From Flavobacterium sp. ACN6 (GTDB taxonomy: Bacteria > Bacteroidota > Bacteroidia > Flavobacteriales > Flavobacteriaceae): DNA of 64,000 nucleotides. Location of the stretch: positions 186,001 through 250,000 of the forward strand of contig NZ_MRCQ01000008.1 in NCBI RefSeq assembly GCF_002304005.1, in the 5' to 3' direction. A model generated the notes under the pieces. The model was not told where the DNA came from and made no database searches. It saw only the letters and a list, made by a program, of their open reading frames with translations. The position numbers and the translations under genes are program-made. How positions within the stretch are numbered: position 1 is the first letter of the stretch; each line of letters opens with the position of its first letter. This document shows positions 53,137 to 62,051 of the stretch, piece after piece.

Positions 53137-54312
53137 TTATTTAAAATAGTACGCACTTGCACGATCAGGATTTATTCTAATGGTTTTAAAATATTCTGAC
53201 GGCGATTTTCCGGTATGTTTTATAAATGCTCTAAAGCAGGTTGTTCTGGATTTAAAACCAGAGCCCCAAGCCATTCCTTCGAGCGATAAATCTTTCCACT
53301 CTGGATCGTTTATTTTGTCTTTGAAATATTCAATTCTTTTGAGATTGACATAATCCTGAAAATGAAGTCCAAATTCAGAATTAATTAAATTGGATAAATG
53401 ATGAACAGATATTCCTGTTTCTTCAGATAGGTCTCGGATAACGAAATCTTTCTTTAAAAAGAGTTTATTAGCATTTAAAACGTAATCCAGTTTTAATAGA
53501 TAATCTTCTTTTTTCTCCATTGTGAGTTCGTGCGCGATTGGCAGAGAGGTTTTAATTTCTTTAGATTTTACTGCAATACTAATGTCACTGACAAAATCGA
53601 AAGTTTCCTCTTCGTCGTGAAAAATATGAGGTTTGAAATAAAGCCAGCCAACCGTAAAAAACAAAACAGAAGAAATTAAGAAATAGCAGGAAAGATCTAC
53701 AACACCTATTTTTCCTTGTAGAAAATGATGAACAAAAAGTGCTGAAAATAAAAACAAAATCATAAGGTTGTAAACCCTGATCCAATTGATAACTTTAATT
53801 TGATGAAATTCGTTTCCTTTAAATTTTTTCAGATCATAGTTTAAAATCAACATGGTTTGAAAAAAGACATAAGAAAGCCAAATCGTCAAGGTTAAAATAG
53901 AAAATGGACTTTTGATTTTGACAGCAATATAATCTACAATTTTTAAGTTTGTAAAACTTCCAATATATACAAAAAGTGTAAGGGTAAAATAAATAACAAA
54001 AGGCACAAAATGAAGCCAGTCATACTTTCTAATTTTTTTACCCTGAGATAAAATATTTCGGACATACAAAAAAGAACATGGAGCGGCTAAAAAGATAAAC
54101 GATTTTGTAATTGTAAATAATTCTGGAAACTCTTTGAATATGTTTGCCGATAGATAAAAATTATAAATACTCACCACAGCAAGACTCAATAAAAACAGTC
54201 CCAAAAAGAAACTTTTTGAATAATTTTTTCTGGAAAAAATAACCCTAATCGAAGTAGCAAGACCTGCAATTACGGCTATAAAAAAGAATAGCGAGAGTAA
54301 AATATCGATCAT
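53137..54312 (-). CDS. Membrane-bound AraC-type regulator
   Basis: 391 residues. Seven hydrophobic helices (about 1-235) are followed by an AraC HTH domain with FVIRDLSEETGISVHHLSNLI and WKDLSLEGMAWGSGFKSRTTCFRAF. It may sense an envelope or lipid signal and control the neighbouring genes. Confidence 0.85.
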   Translation of the reverse strand: MIDILLSLFFFIAVIAGLATSIRVIFSRKNYSKSFFLGLFLLSLAVVSIYNFYLSANIFKEFPELFTITKSFIFLAAPCSFLYVRNILSQGKKIRKYDWLHFVPFVIYFTLTLFVYIGSFTNLKIVDYIAVKIKSPFSILTLTIWLSYVFFQTMLILNYDLKKFKGNEFHQIKVINWIRVYNLMILFLFSALFVHHFLQGKIGVVDLSCYFLISSVLFFTVGWLYFKPHIFHDEEETFDFVSDISIAVKSKEIKTSLPIAHELTMEKKEDYLLKLDYVLNANKLFLKKDFVIRDLSEETGISVHHLSNLINSEFGLHFQDYVNLKRIEYFKDKINDPEWKDLSLEGMAWGSGFKSRTTCFRAFIKHTGKSPSEYFKTIRINPDRASAYYFK

Positions 54313-54448
54313 TTTTTAAGTTTAAATTTGTTTGTTGGACTTCTTAAAAAAGAATTTCGAAAGAGGGGACTTTCATTTTAGGAAACAAATGTGCTTATTG
54401 GCTGATTAGACCAAGCACATTTGCTTTTTTTTTAGATCTATTTCTAGA

Positions 54449-55027
54449 TTATTTTTGCTCTGCTCCCGGAGGAAAACCAGCTAATATTTTTTTGATAGAA
54501 GCATTGATAAATTCCTCTGGATTATCTGGTTTACTGTCAATTTCAGCATTCCCAATACCCTGCCAAACCAGTTTTTGTGTTTTGGTCGATACAATATCAA
54601 TTACCAGCGAGCCATCTACATAATCATAAGTATTAAATGTAGTATTGGCACCGCCCATCATGGCACCGCCACCCCAATATCCGTAAGGGCGATACATTCC
54701 CCCATATCCATAGAAGTCCGTATTGGCACTAACAGAAGTTTTATTTTTTAAAATGGAAACGGCATTTACTTTTAAATCTGGATTGTCAGATTCTGTAAAT
54801 CCTTTGGCAAGCATTTCATTTCGAATTGCTTTTGTCACACGATCGACATTTAACTGATTAACCTGACCCTGCTGCGCTTTCAAATCGTATACCGCAAAAG
54901 TTTTATATTCGCCGAAATTGGCAGAATGGTCATAGTCTGATGTGACTTTTACAGTTGGAGAGCAGCTGTAAATTAATCCCAAAAATAATATTGGGAGTAT
55001 ACGAAGATTTGTTCTTTTAATATTCAT
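54449..55027 (-). CDS. DUF4136 lipoprotein
   Basis: 192 residues, lipobox ending at Cys22 (LIYSC). DUF4136 marks are SDYDHSANFGEYKTFAVYD and IRNEMLAKGF. A glycine/tyrosine-rich insert (GYGGMYRPYGYWGGGAMMGG) sits in the middle. Function unknown; probably in the periplasm. Confidence 0.85.
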   Translation of the reverse strand: MNIKRTNLRILPILFLGLIYSCSPTVKVTSDYDHSANFGEYKTFAVYDLKAQQGQVNQLNVDRVTKAIRNEMLAKGFTESDNPDLKVNAVSILKNKTSVSANTDFYGYGGMYRPYGYWGGGAMMGGANTTFNTYDYVDGSLVIDIVSTKTQKLVWQGIGNAEIDSKPDNPEEFINASIKKILAGFPPGAEQK

Positions 55028-55260
55028 GTTGTAGTATTTAAATTGTTAATTAAATCAGTTTAACTCGAATGTATTAAAATCTTAAAAATCTTGAATTGAA
55101 AGGCGTAGAATGAATATAGAATTATTAAAATAGCATAAGTAACTATTTAGCAATTACTTAGCTCATTCTCAAAGATAAATCATTTTATTTAATTAATATT
55201 AAAAAAATAAATAAAATCTTACTATATTTTTTTCTTCAATTACCCTGCAGATTTTCAAAA
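55028..55260. other. Intergenic region without gene
   Basis: 233 AT-rich bases between two minus-strand genes. No gene, repeat or clear hairpin is seen. Confidence 0.5.
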
Positions 55261-56040
55261 TTATTTACCTTGTACAACTACATAACTGTCTTGCCCATCT
55301 TTTGAAATTGGCTGATAATAGACATTATTGTAGATCATATATTTTTGTCCGTCGATGGTTTTTTCTTCGGCACCTTCTGGCAAGTGTGAAACTACTGCTC
55401 CAACTGGCGGCGTTACGACCTTATATTTTGAGGTATCTTTTATATAATAAGTTCCGCCATAATAATAGTATTCTACTCCAGAAACTGTAATTGTCGTATA
55501 TCCTTTAGGCAATTCAGGAATGGCTGCTCCCAATGGTGCAGGAACTACTTTGTAACCATTAGAGTCTTTTACATAATACACGCCGTCATCATAATTGTAG
55601 CTATTATTTTCTACAGAAATAACTATTGCAGCAGTTGTTAATGTGGTTAAAAAGAACCCTACAGGATACCAAGTTGGCCCCCAATAATAAGGTACAAATG
55701 GATGATAGATGTATGGAAACGGCACCGGATAAGGATGAAACGGAGGCGGCGGCGGCAATGGTCTCGGATACGGATATGGATGCGGCGGTATTGGGCGCGG
55801 TCCTGGAGGGATTGGTCTTGGTCCCGGCGGAATTGGCCTTGGTCCAGGTCCAGGAGGAATCGGTCTTGGCGCTGGATGAGGCATTGGTTCTGGATGCGGC
55901 ATTGGCATAGGCCGAGGCATTACAGCGTGAGGTCTAAAATGCCCAAAACGTTGTGCGGTAACAGATTCCGGCATTAGCATTAGTATAAATACTACTGCAA
56001 GAATTCCTGTTTTTATATTTTTAAGTATCTCTAATTTCAT
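55261..56040 (-). CDS. DUF6515 proline-rich secreted protein
   Basis: 259 residues with a signal peptide. A proline/histidine-rich tract (about 37-115, PGPRPIPPGPRPIPP units) precedes a membrane-like segment and three repeated beta modules (YYVKDSNGYKVVPAPLGAAI, YYIKDTSKYKVVTPPVGAVV). Proteins of this kind are known only as DUF6515. Binding to the cell wall or surface is possible. Confidence 0.8.
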   Translation of the reverse strand: MKLEILKNIKTGILAVVFILMLMPESVTAQRFGHFRPHAVMPRPMPMPHPEPMPHPAPRPIPPGPGPRPIPPGPRPIPPGPRPIPPHPYPYPRPLPPPPPFHPYPVPFPYIYHPFVPYYWGPTWYPVGFFLTTLTTAAIVISVENNSYNYDDGVYYVKDSNGYKVVPAPLGAAIPELPKGYTTITVSGVEYYYYGGTYYIKDTSKYKVVTPPVGAVVSHLPEGAEEKTIDGQKYMIYNNVYYQPISKDGQDSYVVVQGK

Positions 56041-56060
56041 GACAAAGAATTTATAAATGA

Positions 56061-56801
56061 TTATTTTTTATCTTCTCTAGACTGTAATTTTACTTTAGCG
56101 GCTTTTGGAGGTGCCGAAAATTCAAACATATATTCTGAAAAATCAGGATTGATGATCCAGTCTTTATAAACTGCTTCATATTGCGGTTTGTCTTGATCAT
56201 TGGTGTAAACAATTACCATTTTCATTGGGAGATAATTATCGTCGTTTGCAATCCAGAATTGAAAACTTTTGTTTTTGTCTTTTCCTGCAATGTGAAAACA
56301 TTCTTTATCGTCGATAATTGTTTTCCCTAGAAACAGTAAAGTTCCCTGCTCTGATTTTAAATCTTCTAATAATGTTTCATAAAAGAAATCTGCTGCTGGA
56401 AACTCTATTCCAAATTTTTTACTGGCTTCGTCAATAGTCTCTATAACCGATTTTGGTGCTGCTGTAACGGCATACGTATTATTGTCGAAAGAATAATAGG
56501 TTAGGTTCTTGCCATTGTATAATAAGCTACGGTTTCCTTTATCTCCTGTAGAAGTAATTTTCATTTTATCTGGAAATTTAATTGAGACTTTTTCGTGTAC
56601 AGCATGTTTCACTAAGCCGAGGCTTTCGTTAAAAATGTCGTAGGTTAAAACCGCCTTGAAACTACATGACTTTATGTATTGTAATGATTCTGTCGTTCTA
56701 TTTAAAATATAAACAGCCGAAGAATCAATTCGCTGGGTTTGAGCTTTAATTATACTGGTCATCATTACAAAGCCCATTAAAAACAAAAACTTCTTATTCA
56801 T
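56061..56801 (-). CDS. DUF2092 secreted protein
   Basis: 246 residues with a signal peptide (ends IIKAQ). The segments LTYDIFNESLGLVKHAVHEK, LLYNGKNLTYYSFDNN and WIANDDNYLPMKMVIVY match DUF2092, a LolA-like beta fold. Its position, 20 bp before the DUF6515 gene and 27 bp after DUF2252, suggests one operon. Confidence 0.85.
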   Translation of the reverse strand: MNKKFLFLMGFVMMTSIIKAQTQRIDSSAVYILNRTTESLQYIKSCSFKAVLTYDIFNESLGLVKHAVHEKVSIKFPDKMKITSTGDKGNRSLLYNGKNLTYYSFDNNTYAVTAAPKSVIETIDEASKKFGIEFPAADFFYETLLEDLKSEQGTLLFLGKTIIDDKECFHIAGKDKNKSFQFWIANDDNYLPMKMVIVYTNDQDKPQYEAVYKDWIINPDFSEYMFEFSAPPKAAKVKLQSREDKK

Positions 56802-56827
56802 ACTTATAATTATTTAATTAATAAAAA

Positions 56828-58225
56828 TTATACTTCTGCGGCTATCGGTAATCTGCCTTCTTTGACAGCTTTGATCATTTTATGATAATCAGATTCGTTT
56901 TGATCTGCATACAACATCGAAAACTTTGAAACAGCATGGGCAAATTCATCGCTGTTTCCTATATATCCCGACAATATCGAAGGATCTCCAGAACGTGCGT
57001 GTGCTCTTGCAAGCGCCCATCCGCAGGCTTTGGCATAATCTGCCATGTTGGTTTCTTTCATTATTTCCAGAACGGGTTTCACTTTTGCATCTCGAAGCTG
57101 ACGGATGTAAAAAAATCGGCCTTTGTCATCATTTGTCCATCCTAAAAACATATCTGAAGCGGACTGCATTAATTTTTGTCCCATCACAATTCGTTCGCCT
57201 TGATGACTGTATCTGCTTTGAGTTTTTACATGCTGTTCTAATACGCTTTGCCTAGCTTCTTTAAATTGTAAAAAAATAGGTTCTCCTGTAGCCGACATTA
57301 ATAAACTAATTCCGCAGAGTGTTCCCACACTTCCTACTCCTACCACCTTTATAGCAACGTCGTGCAATGAATATCTGCTTAACAAAATTTGTTTATCGTG
57401 AGACAGTGATTTCATATATCGTTTATGAATGGTCTCGGCTTCTTTTAAAATTTCTTTTTCTTCACTTTCTGTGGGATGATAGATTAGTGGAGGTTCATCT
57501 TTTATTTTGGCACGAACTCCGTCTTGATACGTCATTTTTGCAAATTCTTTTTCGTGCGCCGTATATTCTACTGCTTTTTTAATTCGTTTGTGATGAAATT
57601 CTTTTAGCTCTTTATCGTGTCCGAGTTCAATAAGTTCAGCCAGATCAATATCGGCGTACCAAATCTGCAGCGCCGATAATTTACTGTATTCCAGCATATG
57701 TCTCTTATAGCTATCTGCAACATGCCAGGCAAATTCTTTACAACTTTTATTAGAAAATTTTTTCCATTTTCCGGCAATGGCAAAACTTGCTGCCAATCGT
57801 TTTAAATCCCATTCCCACGGACCTTGAAAGGTTTCATCAAAATCATTTATATCAAAAACCAGTTTGCGTTCTGGTGTTGCAAAACCTCCAAAATTCATTA
57901 AATGGCAATCACCGCAAAGCTGTAAATCTATTCCTGTATTGGATGTTGTTTTTAAATCTGCAGCCATAATTGCCGCCGCTCCTCTAAAAAATGCAAAAGG
58001 ACTTTCCATCATTCTGCTGTATCGAATGGGCAGTAAACTTTCTATTCTTCCAAGACTGGTTTTAATCAAAATTTCGATTGGATCTTCCCGATTTTCTGCA
58101 GGCGAATATTCCTCATGAGAAGAACGCGGCACACTTTTTCTAATAGCTGTACCTTTATCGTAACGCTCTGCTTTTGATGCTAATGGATCAAATGAAATTT
58201 CGATATTTTCCAATTTTTCAGCCAT
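56828..58225 (-). CDS. DUF2252 family protein
   Basis: About 465 residues from ATG 58225 (MAEKLENIEIS); the frame is open to 58363 but that part overlaps the neighbour and has no homology sense. DUF2252 marks are FFRGAAAIMAADL, CGDCHLMNFGGFATPERKLVF and DINDFDETFQGPWEWDLKRL. The fold is related to kinases; function unknown. It is cytoplasmic. Confidence 0.88.
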   Translation of the reverse strand: MAEKLENIEISFDPLASKAERYDKGTAIRKSVPRSSHEEYSPAENREDPIEILIKTSLGRIESLLPIRYSRMMESPFAFFRGAAAIMAADLKTTSNTGIDLQLCGDCHLMNFGGFATPERKLVFDINDFDETFQGPWEWDLKRLAASFAIAGKWKKFSNKSCKEFAWHVADSYKRHMLEYSKLSALQIWYADIDLAELIELGHDKELKEFHHKRIKKAVEYTAHEKEFAKMTYQDGVRAKIKDEPPLIYHPTESEEKEILKEAETIHKRYMKSLSHDKQILLSRYSLHDVAIKVVGVGSVGTLCGISLLMSATGEPIFLQFKEARQSVLEQHVKTQSRYSHQGERIVMGQKLMQSASDMFLGWTNDDKGRFFYIRQLRDAKVKPVLEIMKETNMADYAKACGWALARAHARSGDPSILSGYIGNSDEFAHAVSKFSMLYADQNESDYHKMIKAVKEGRLPIAAEV

Positions 58226-58317
58226 GAAATCATTCTTTAACTTTACCCTACATCTGACAAAATCAATAATTAAGAAATTTTTTACCTCAGAGGTATTTAT
58301 TTTAATTATATAGAAAT

Positions 58318-59139
58318 TTAAGAACCTGGAAATACAAAAGCCACAACCGCTCTCAATCCCCAATCTGGTCTTATATCTGAATGACCTACAATTGGTATTA
58401 AAGGCATAACAGCAAACTGCATCGTTTGACCACCTAATTTTGTAATGGCTCCAACATTTGGACTAAGGGTAATTAGTGTCGTATTTCCTTCCCAGTTTTG
58501 TGTAATCTCTGAAGTAATTCCTAAACTTGCACCACTTTTGTAACTATGGGTTAAAAATATCTGGGTATAAAATTGATTGAAATCGGCTCTGTTTTCGTTT
58601 CCTGCTACGGACCATATCTGATTTGCAATGAATCCTATAGAAAGTCCCTTTCCCTGATGCATAACCAAAACACTTGGACCGACTCCAAATTTTTCTGTTC
58701 CAAGGAATTTTTCTGTGGCCGTTGGTACTAAAAAAGCAGGACCAACTCCTAAAATAATTCCCTTTGTTTTAGGGGCAAAAAATGCTGTAACGGTTGCATC
58801 GCTTAAACCAAATTCATGGCTGTTTTCTGCAATAACATCCTGCTGATCTACAACCGGAAGAATATATCGTGTAATTAAATTTAGATTTTCACTTAATTTA
58901 AAAGGAATGACCGGCTGAATATTTATTTGGTATTTTGATCCATTGTACGGACCAATTCCATACGTTAAATTATTCTGTAAAGGCACACTTATTAAACTTG
59001 CTACAGGATTTGCTAATTTATCTGCCAGTTCCTGTGCACTTGCTCCAGCTTTTTCTTCTTGAGCATATCCGTCAATACTTAAAAGAAAAAAAGGGAAAGC
59101 CAACAGCGATTTGATTAAAATTGAAAGGGATCGTTTCAT
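58318..59139 (-). CDS. Outer-membrane protein, neuromedin-U-like
   Basis: 273 residues with a signal peptide (ends DGYAQ). The ADKLANPVASLISVPLQNN opening and the beta-rich, glycine-rich rest (RYILPVVDQQDV, GLSDATVTAFFAPK) match proteins often annotated as neuromedin U or hypothetical transporter. It ends 93 bp before the DUF2252 start. Confidence 0.8.
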   Translation of the reverse strand: MKRSLSILIKSLLAFPFFLLSIDGYAQEEKAGASAQELADKLANPVASLISVPLQNNLTYGIGPYNGSKYQINIQPVIPFKLSENLNLITRYILPVVDQQDVIAENSHEFGLSDATVTAFFAPKTKGIILGVGPAFLVPTATEKFLGTEKFGVGPSVLVMHQGKGLSIGFIANQIWSVAGNENRADFNQFYTQIFLTHSYKSGASLGITSEITQNWEGNTTLITLSPNVGAITKLGGQTMQFAVMPLIPIVGHSDIRPDWGLRAVVAFVFPGS

Positions 59140-59245
59140 AATTTTCTTTTAAGGATTAAAACACTTTTTAATCAAATGAAACAGCTCCCAATTAGCAAAA
59201 GCTGTTTCATTTTTCAATTCAAAATATTATCGTAATGCTTTATTA

Positions 59246-60868
59246 TCATCCTCCACCGCTTCTTTTAGCAGTTGATATGGCTTTTAATTTCTCTTGTGCA
59301 TCTCTAAGTTTCAAATAATTATCAATAGTAATTGGACCAGGATACAGATTACTTTGTACTACATGAGGTGGATATTTTTCATAGGTTTTGGCAAATTCTC
59401 CAATAATGTTCTGAACAGTTGGCAAAAACCAAGTTTTCTCTGTAAAGTTGTTCATGAATAAATCGTAGCGCTCTTGCGGATCTGCCCATAAGTCAAATAT
59501 CTGTGGTACAGTTGCTACATAACTCGCCGCCCCTTTCCAACCTAAATTAGAATCTACCGCCAAACCTCCTGTATGTGCGCCATCATCACCTCGTAAATTA
59601 AATACTGCTTTGAATTTTCCAATTCTGATTGCTCCCGGCAATAATTCATCTTCTGTAAAATAAAACCACATTGTCCGTTTTGATTTACCTGTTCCAAATA
59701 AAACTGGCGACATATCATAACTATCAAAAATAGTTGGCTTACCGTCTCTGTCTACAGTTGGTAATTCTTGACCAGATAATGCTGCAAATGTTGCCATGAA
59801 ATCCAGTGTTCCTAAAATATCATGATTTTGTGTTCCAGGTTTAATCTTTCCAGGCCACCATGCCAATGTCGGAATACGGCTTCCGCCTTCACGATCCGTT
59901 CCTTTTGTTCCTCTAAAAGGGGTGTAACCGCAGTCTGGATAAACATCCTGCCAAGTACCATTATCTACTGTGTAAATAATTAATGTATTTTCGGCAATAC
60001 CAAGATTTCGAACTTCATCCATAATACGGCCAATTCTGGTATCCAATTCTACAATACAGTCGGCATATTTGTTTTTTCCTGCAGATTTCCCCGCAAAATC
60101 AGGATGAGGCAAGTTTGGCTGATGGTTTTTTGCAAAAGAGATTTCCATAAAAAATGGTTTGTCTTTTTTTGCATTTTCTTTCAGCCATTTAATAGATTCT
60201 TCTTCCGTGTATTGATCCAAAAACGGAATTACTTTTCCATCTATTTTTTTGACTTCTCTATATGGTTTTCCAGCTTCTCCTTCAAGAGCTCCTTTTGTTC
60301 CTTTTGCCCATTGTGCTCTAATATCGTCCGGCATATCTGCATTCCATTCTGGATCTGTATAGGTATAAGCATTTAAGTGATATAAGGTTACGTTTTTCAT
60401 CACATCAAAACCTTGTGCAATTGGCATCGAATAATCTTCTTCTCCAAGGTGCCATTTTCCGGCAAAGAAGGTGTTGTAGTTTTTACGTTTTAAGATAGAA
60501 GCCAATGTCCATTCGGCTTTTGGTAAACCTCCACCATCTCCAGGAAAGGCAACAGTTGTCATACCGCTACGATTTGGAATTCTTCCTGTAATTAAGGCTG
60601 CTCTACCTGGAGTACAGCTTGGCTGTCCATAAAAAGACCAAAACTGCATACCTTCTTTGGCCATCTTATCTATGTTAGGGGTTGCGGCACCACGGCCTTC
60701 TCCACCGCCATAAGGACCTAAATCTCCCCATCCGGTATCATCTGACAATAATATTATAATATTTGGGCTTTTTTGAGTATAACCAACATTGGCTATTAAA
60801 AAGCAAAACAGTGCGCCAAGAACTCTTGCAAAGCGGGCTGTTTTCATTGGTTTAAAATTTGTTTTCAT
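59246..60868 (-). CDS. Sulfatase (arylsulfatase family, Cys-type)
   Basis: 540 residues. The signal peptide ends NVGYTQ; an inner start at 60847 is possible. The active-site Cys85 lies in PSCTPGRAALITGR, which fits C-x-P-x-R. Metal-binding NIIILLSDDTGWGDL and the RTKWHLGEE-like FFAGKWHLGE segment are present. Formylglycine maturation by a separate enzyme is required; none is in the window. It cleaves sulfate esters in the periplasm. Confidence 0.93.
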   Translation of the reverse strand: MKTNFKPMKTARFARVLGALFCFLIANVGYTQKSPNIIILLSDDTGWGDLGPYGGGEGRGAATPNIDKMAKEGMQFWSFYGQPSCTPGRAALITGRIPNRSGMTTVAFPGDGGGLPKAEWTLASILKRKNYNTFFAGKWHLGEEDYSMPIAQGFDVMKNVTLYHLNAYTYTDPEWNADMPDDIRAQWAKGTKGALEGEAGKPYREVKKIDGKVIPFLDQYTEEESIKWLKENAKKDKPFFMEISFAKNHQPNLPHPDFAGKSAGKNKYADCIVELDTRIGRIMDEVRNLGIAENTLIIYTVDNGTWQDVYPDCGYTPFRGTKGTDREGGSRIPTLAWWPGKIKPGTQNHDILGTLDFMATFAALSGQELPTVDRDGKPTIFDSYDMSPVLFGTGKSKRTMWFYFTEDELLPGAIRIGKFKAVFNLRGDDGAHTGGLAVDSNLGWKGAASYVATVPQIFDLWADPQERYDLFMNNFTEKTWFLPTVQNIIGEFAKTYEKYPPHVVQSNLYPGPITIDNYLKLRDAQEKLKAISTAKRSGGG

Positions 60869-60962
60869 AGTTCGTATGGGATAAATTAAAACTCAATACT
60901 ATTAATCTATTTTCTGACCTGAAATTCAAATGGGGATTTTACTACTTCTTCAAAAAAATAGA

Positions 60963-61979
60963 TTATTGGGCTGGAAATATGGTTTTCCAATCGTCTTTCA
61001 TGCTGATTACATGATATTTGTATTTGGCAGCTGTACTTAGAGATAAATTATCCTTTTCCTGATAATTGTATTCTCTGATAGAATCGTTATGATTTACGAT
61101 CATTTGAAAAGAAGGATATTTACTTCCTGAAGAATATCTTAACATAGCAAGATCACCGGCCCCGCCTTCATTACCGCAGGCAAAAACGGGTCTTTGACCA
61201 ATGTGCAATTGTATACCGACTGGTTTTCCTGCTTTATCATCTAAAAGATCTAAAGCTGGCAGTCTTTTTACGCTGTTTGTTGCATCATCAAAAACATATT
61301 TAAAAGATGTTCCTACTACTTGTTCTTTTGGAATACCATAAAAATCGGATGAAATAGCACGCACCAGTTCAATCGTACCTCCAGTAACAATGAAAGTTTT
61401 GAATCCGTTTGCGCGTAGGTAATTCAAAAGCTCCAATTGAGGCTGGTATCTGATTTGTTTTAATGCTGTATTTTTTCCAGGATATTTGGCACCTGAGAAG
61501 AACTCTTTTGTAGAAGCTTCAAATTCATCTTCTGTCATGCCTGTGTGTGTTGCAGCTACTAATTCGATAAGAGCTTTATCGCCGCCCTTTTCAAAAAAAG
61601 TTTTGTCTTTTTCGACAACAGCTTTAAAAGGTTGTTTTTGTGCCAATGCCGGATTGGCTTCTACCATTTTCTTTACTCTGTAAAAAGCAAATAATTCCTG
61701 AACATAAGGTTTTTCAGCCCAAAGTGTTCCGTCATTATCAAAAGTGGCTATTCTATTTTCTATCGGAATAAAATCCGGACTTCCTTCTTTAGTAACTTTT
61801 GTAACATAATCTATAATGTCTTTTTTTAGGGCACCATCATTCCAACTTGGTAATGGATCTCCAGTTGTAACCGTGGCTGCTGTACTGTCTTTAGTACTTG
61901 TAGTGGTAACCGTATCTGATTTTTTGCACGAACCTAATAACAATAAAAATAGGGGTACAATATATAATTTTCTATACAT
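60963..61979 (-). CDS. HAD-family phosphatase, lipoprotein
   Basis: 338 residues with lipobox Cys18 (LLLLGSC). HAD motif I is FDNDGTLW (D81, D83), motif II TFIVTGG, motif III-IV GNEGGAGDLAML. It is anchored to the membrane facing the periplasm and probably removes phosphate or phosphonate groups. It sits between two sulfatase genes. Confidence 0.88.
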   Translation of the reverse strand: MYRKLYIVPLFLLLLGSCKKSDTVTTTSTKDSTAATVTTGDPLPSWNDGALKKDIIDYVTKVTKEGSPDFIPIENRIATFDNDGTLWAEKPYVQELFAFYRVKKMVEANPALAQKQPFKAVVEKDKTFFEKGGDKALIELVAATHTGMTEDEFEASTKEFFSGAKYPGKNTALKQIRYQPQLELLNYLRANGFKTFIVTGGTIELVRAISSDFYGIPKEQVVGTSFKYVFDDATNSVKRLPALDLLDDKAGKPVGIQLHIGQRPVFACGNEGGAGDLAMLRYSSGSKYPSFQMIVNHNDSIREYNYQEKDNLSLSTAAKYKYHVISMKDDWKTIFPAQ

Positions 61980-62051
61980 GATCTTGATTTTTAAGTTATT
62001 GAAAAGCTTGAGTTATGGGGTAACTCAAGCTTATTATTTTTTATTCCTATT

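Noticed and set aside
55626-55977. Two + strand frames rich in Arg/Trp or Met/Ala opposite the DUF6515 gene
   Set aside because: They mirror the proline-rich repeats of the minus-strand gene, which has a signal peptide and family features.
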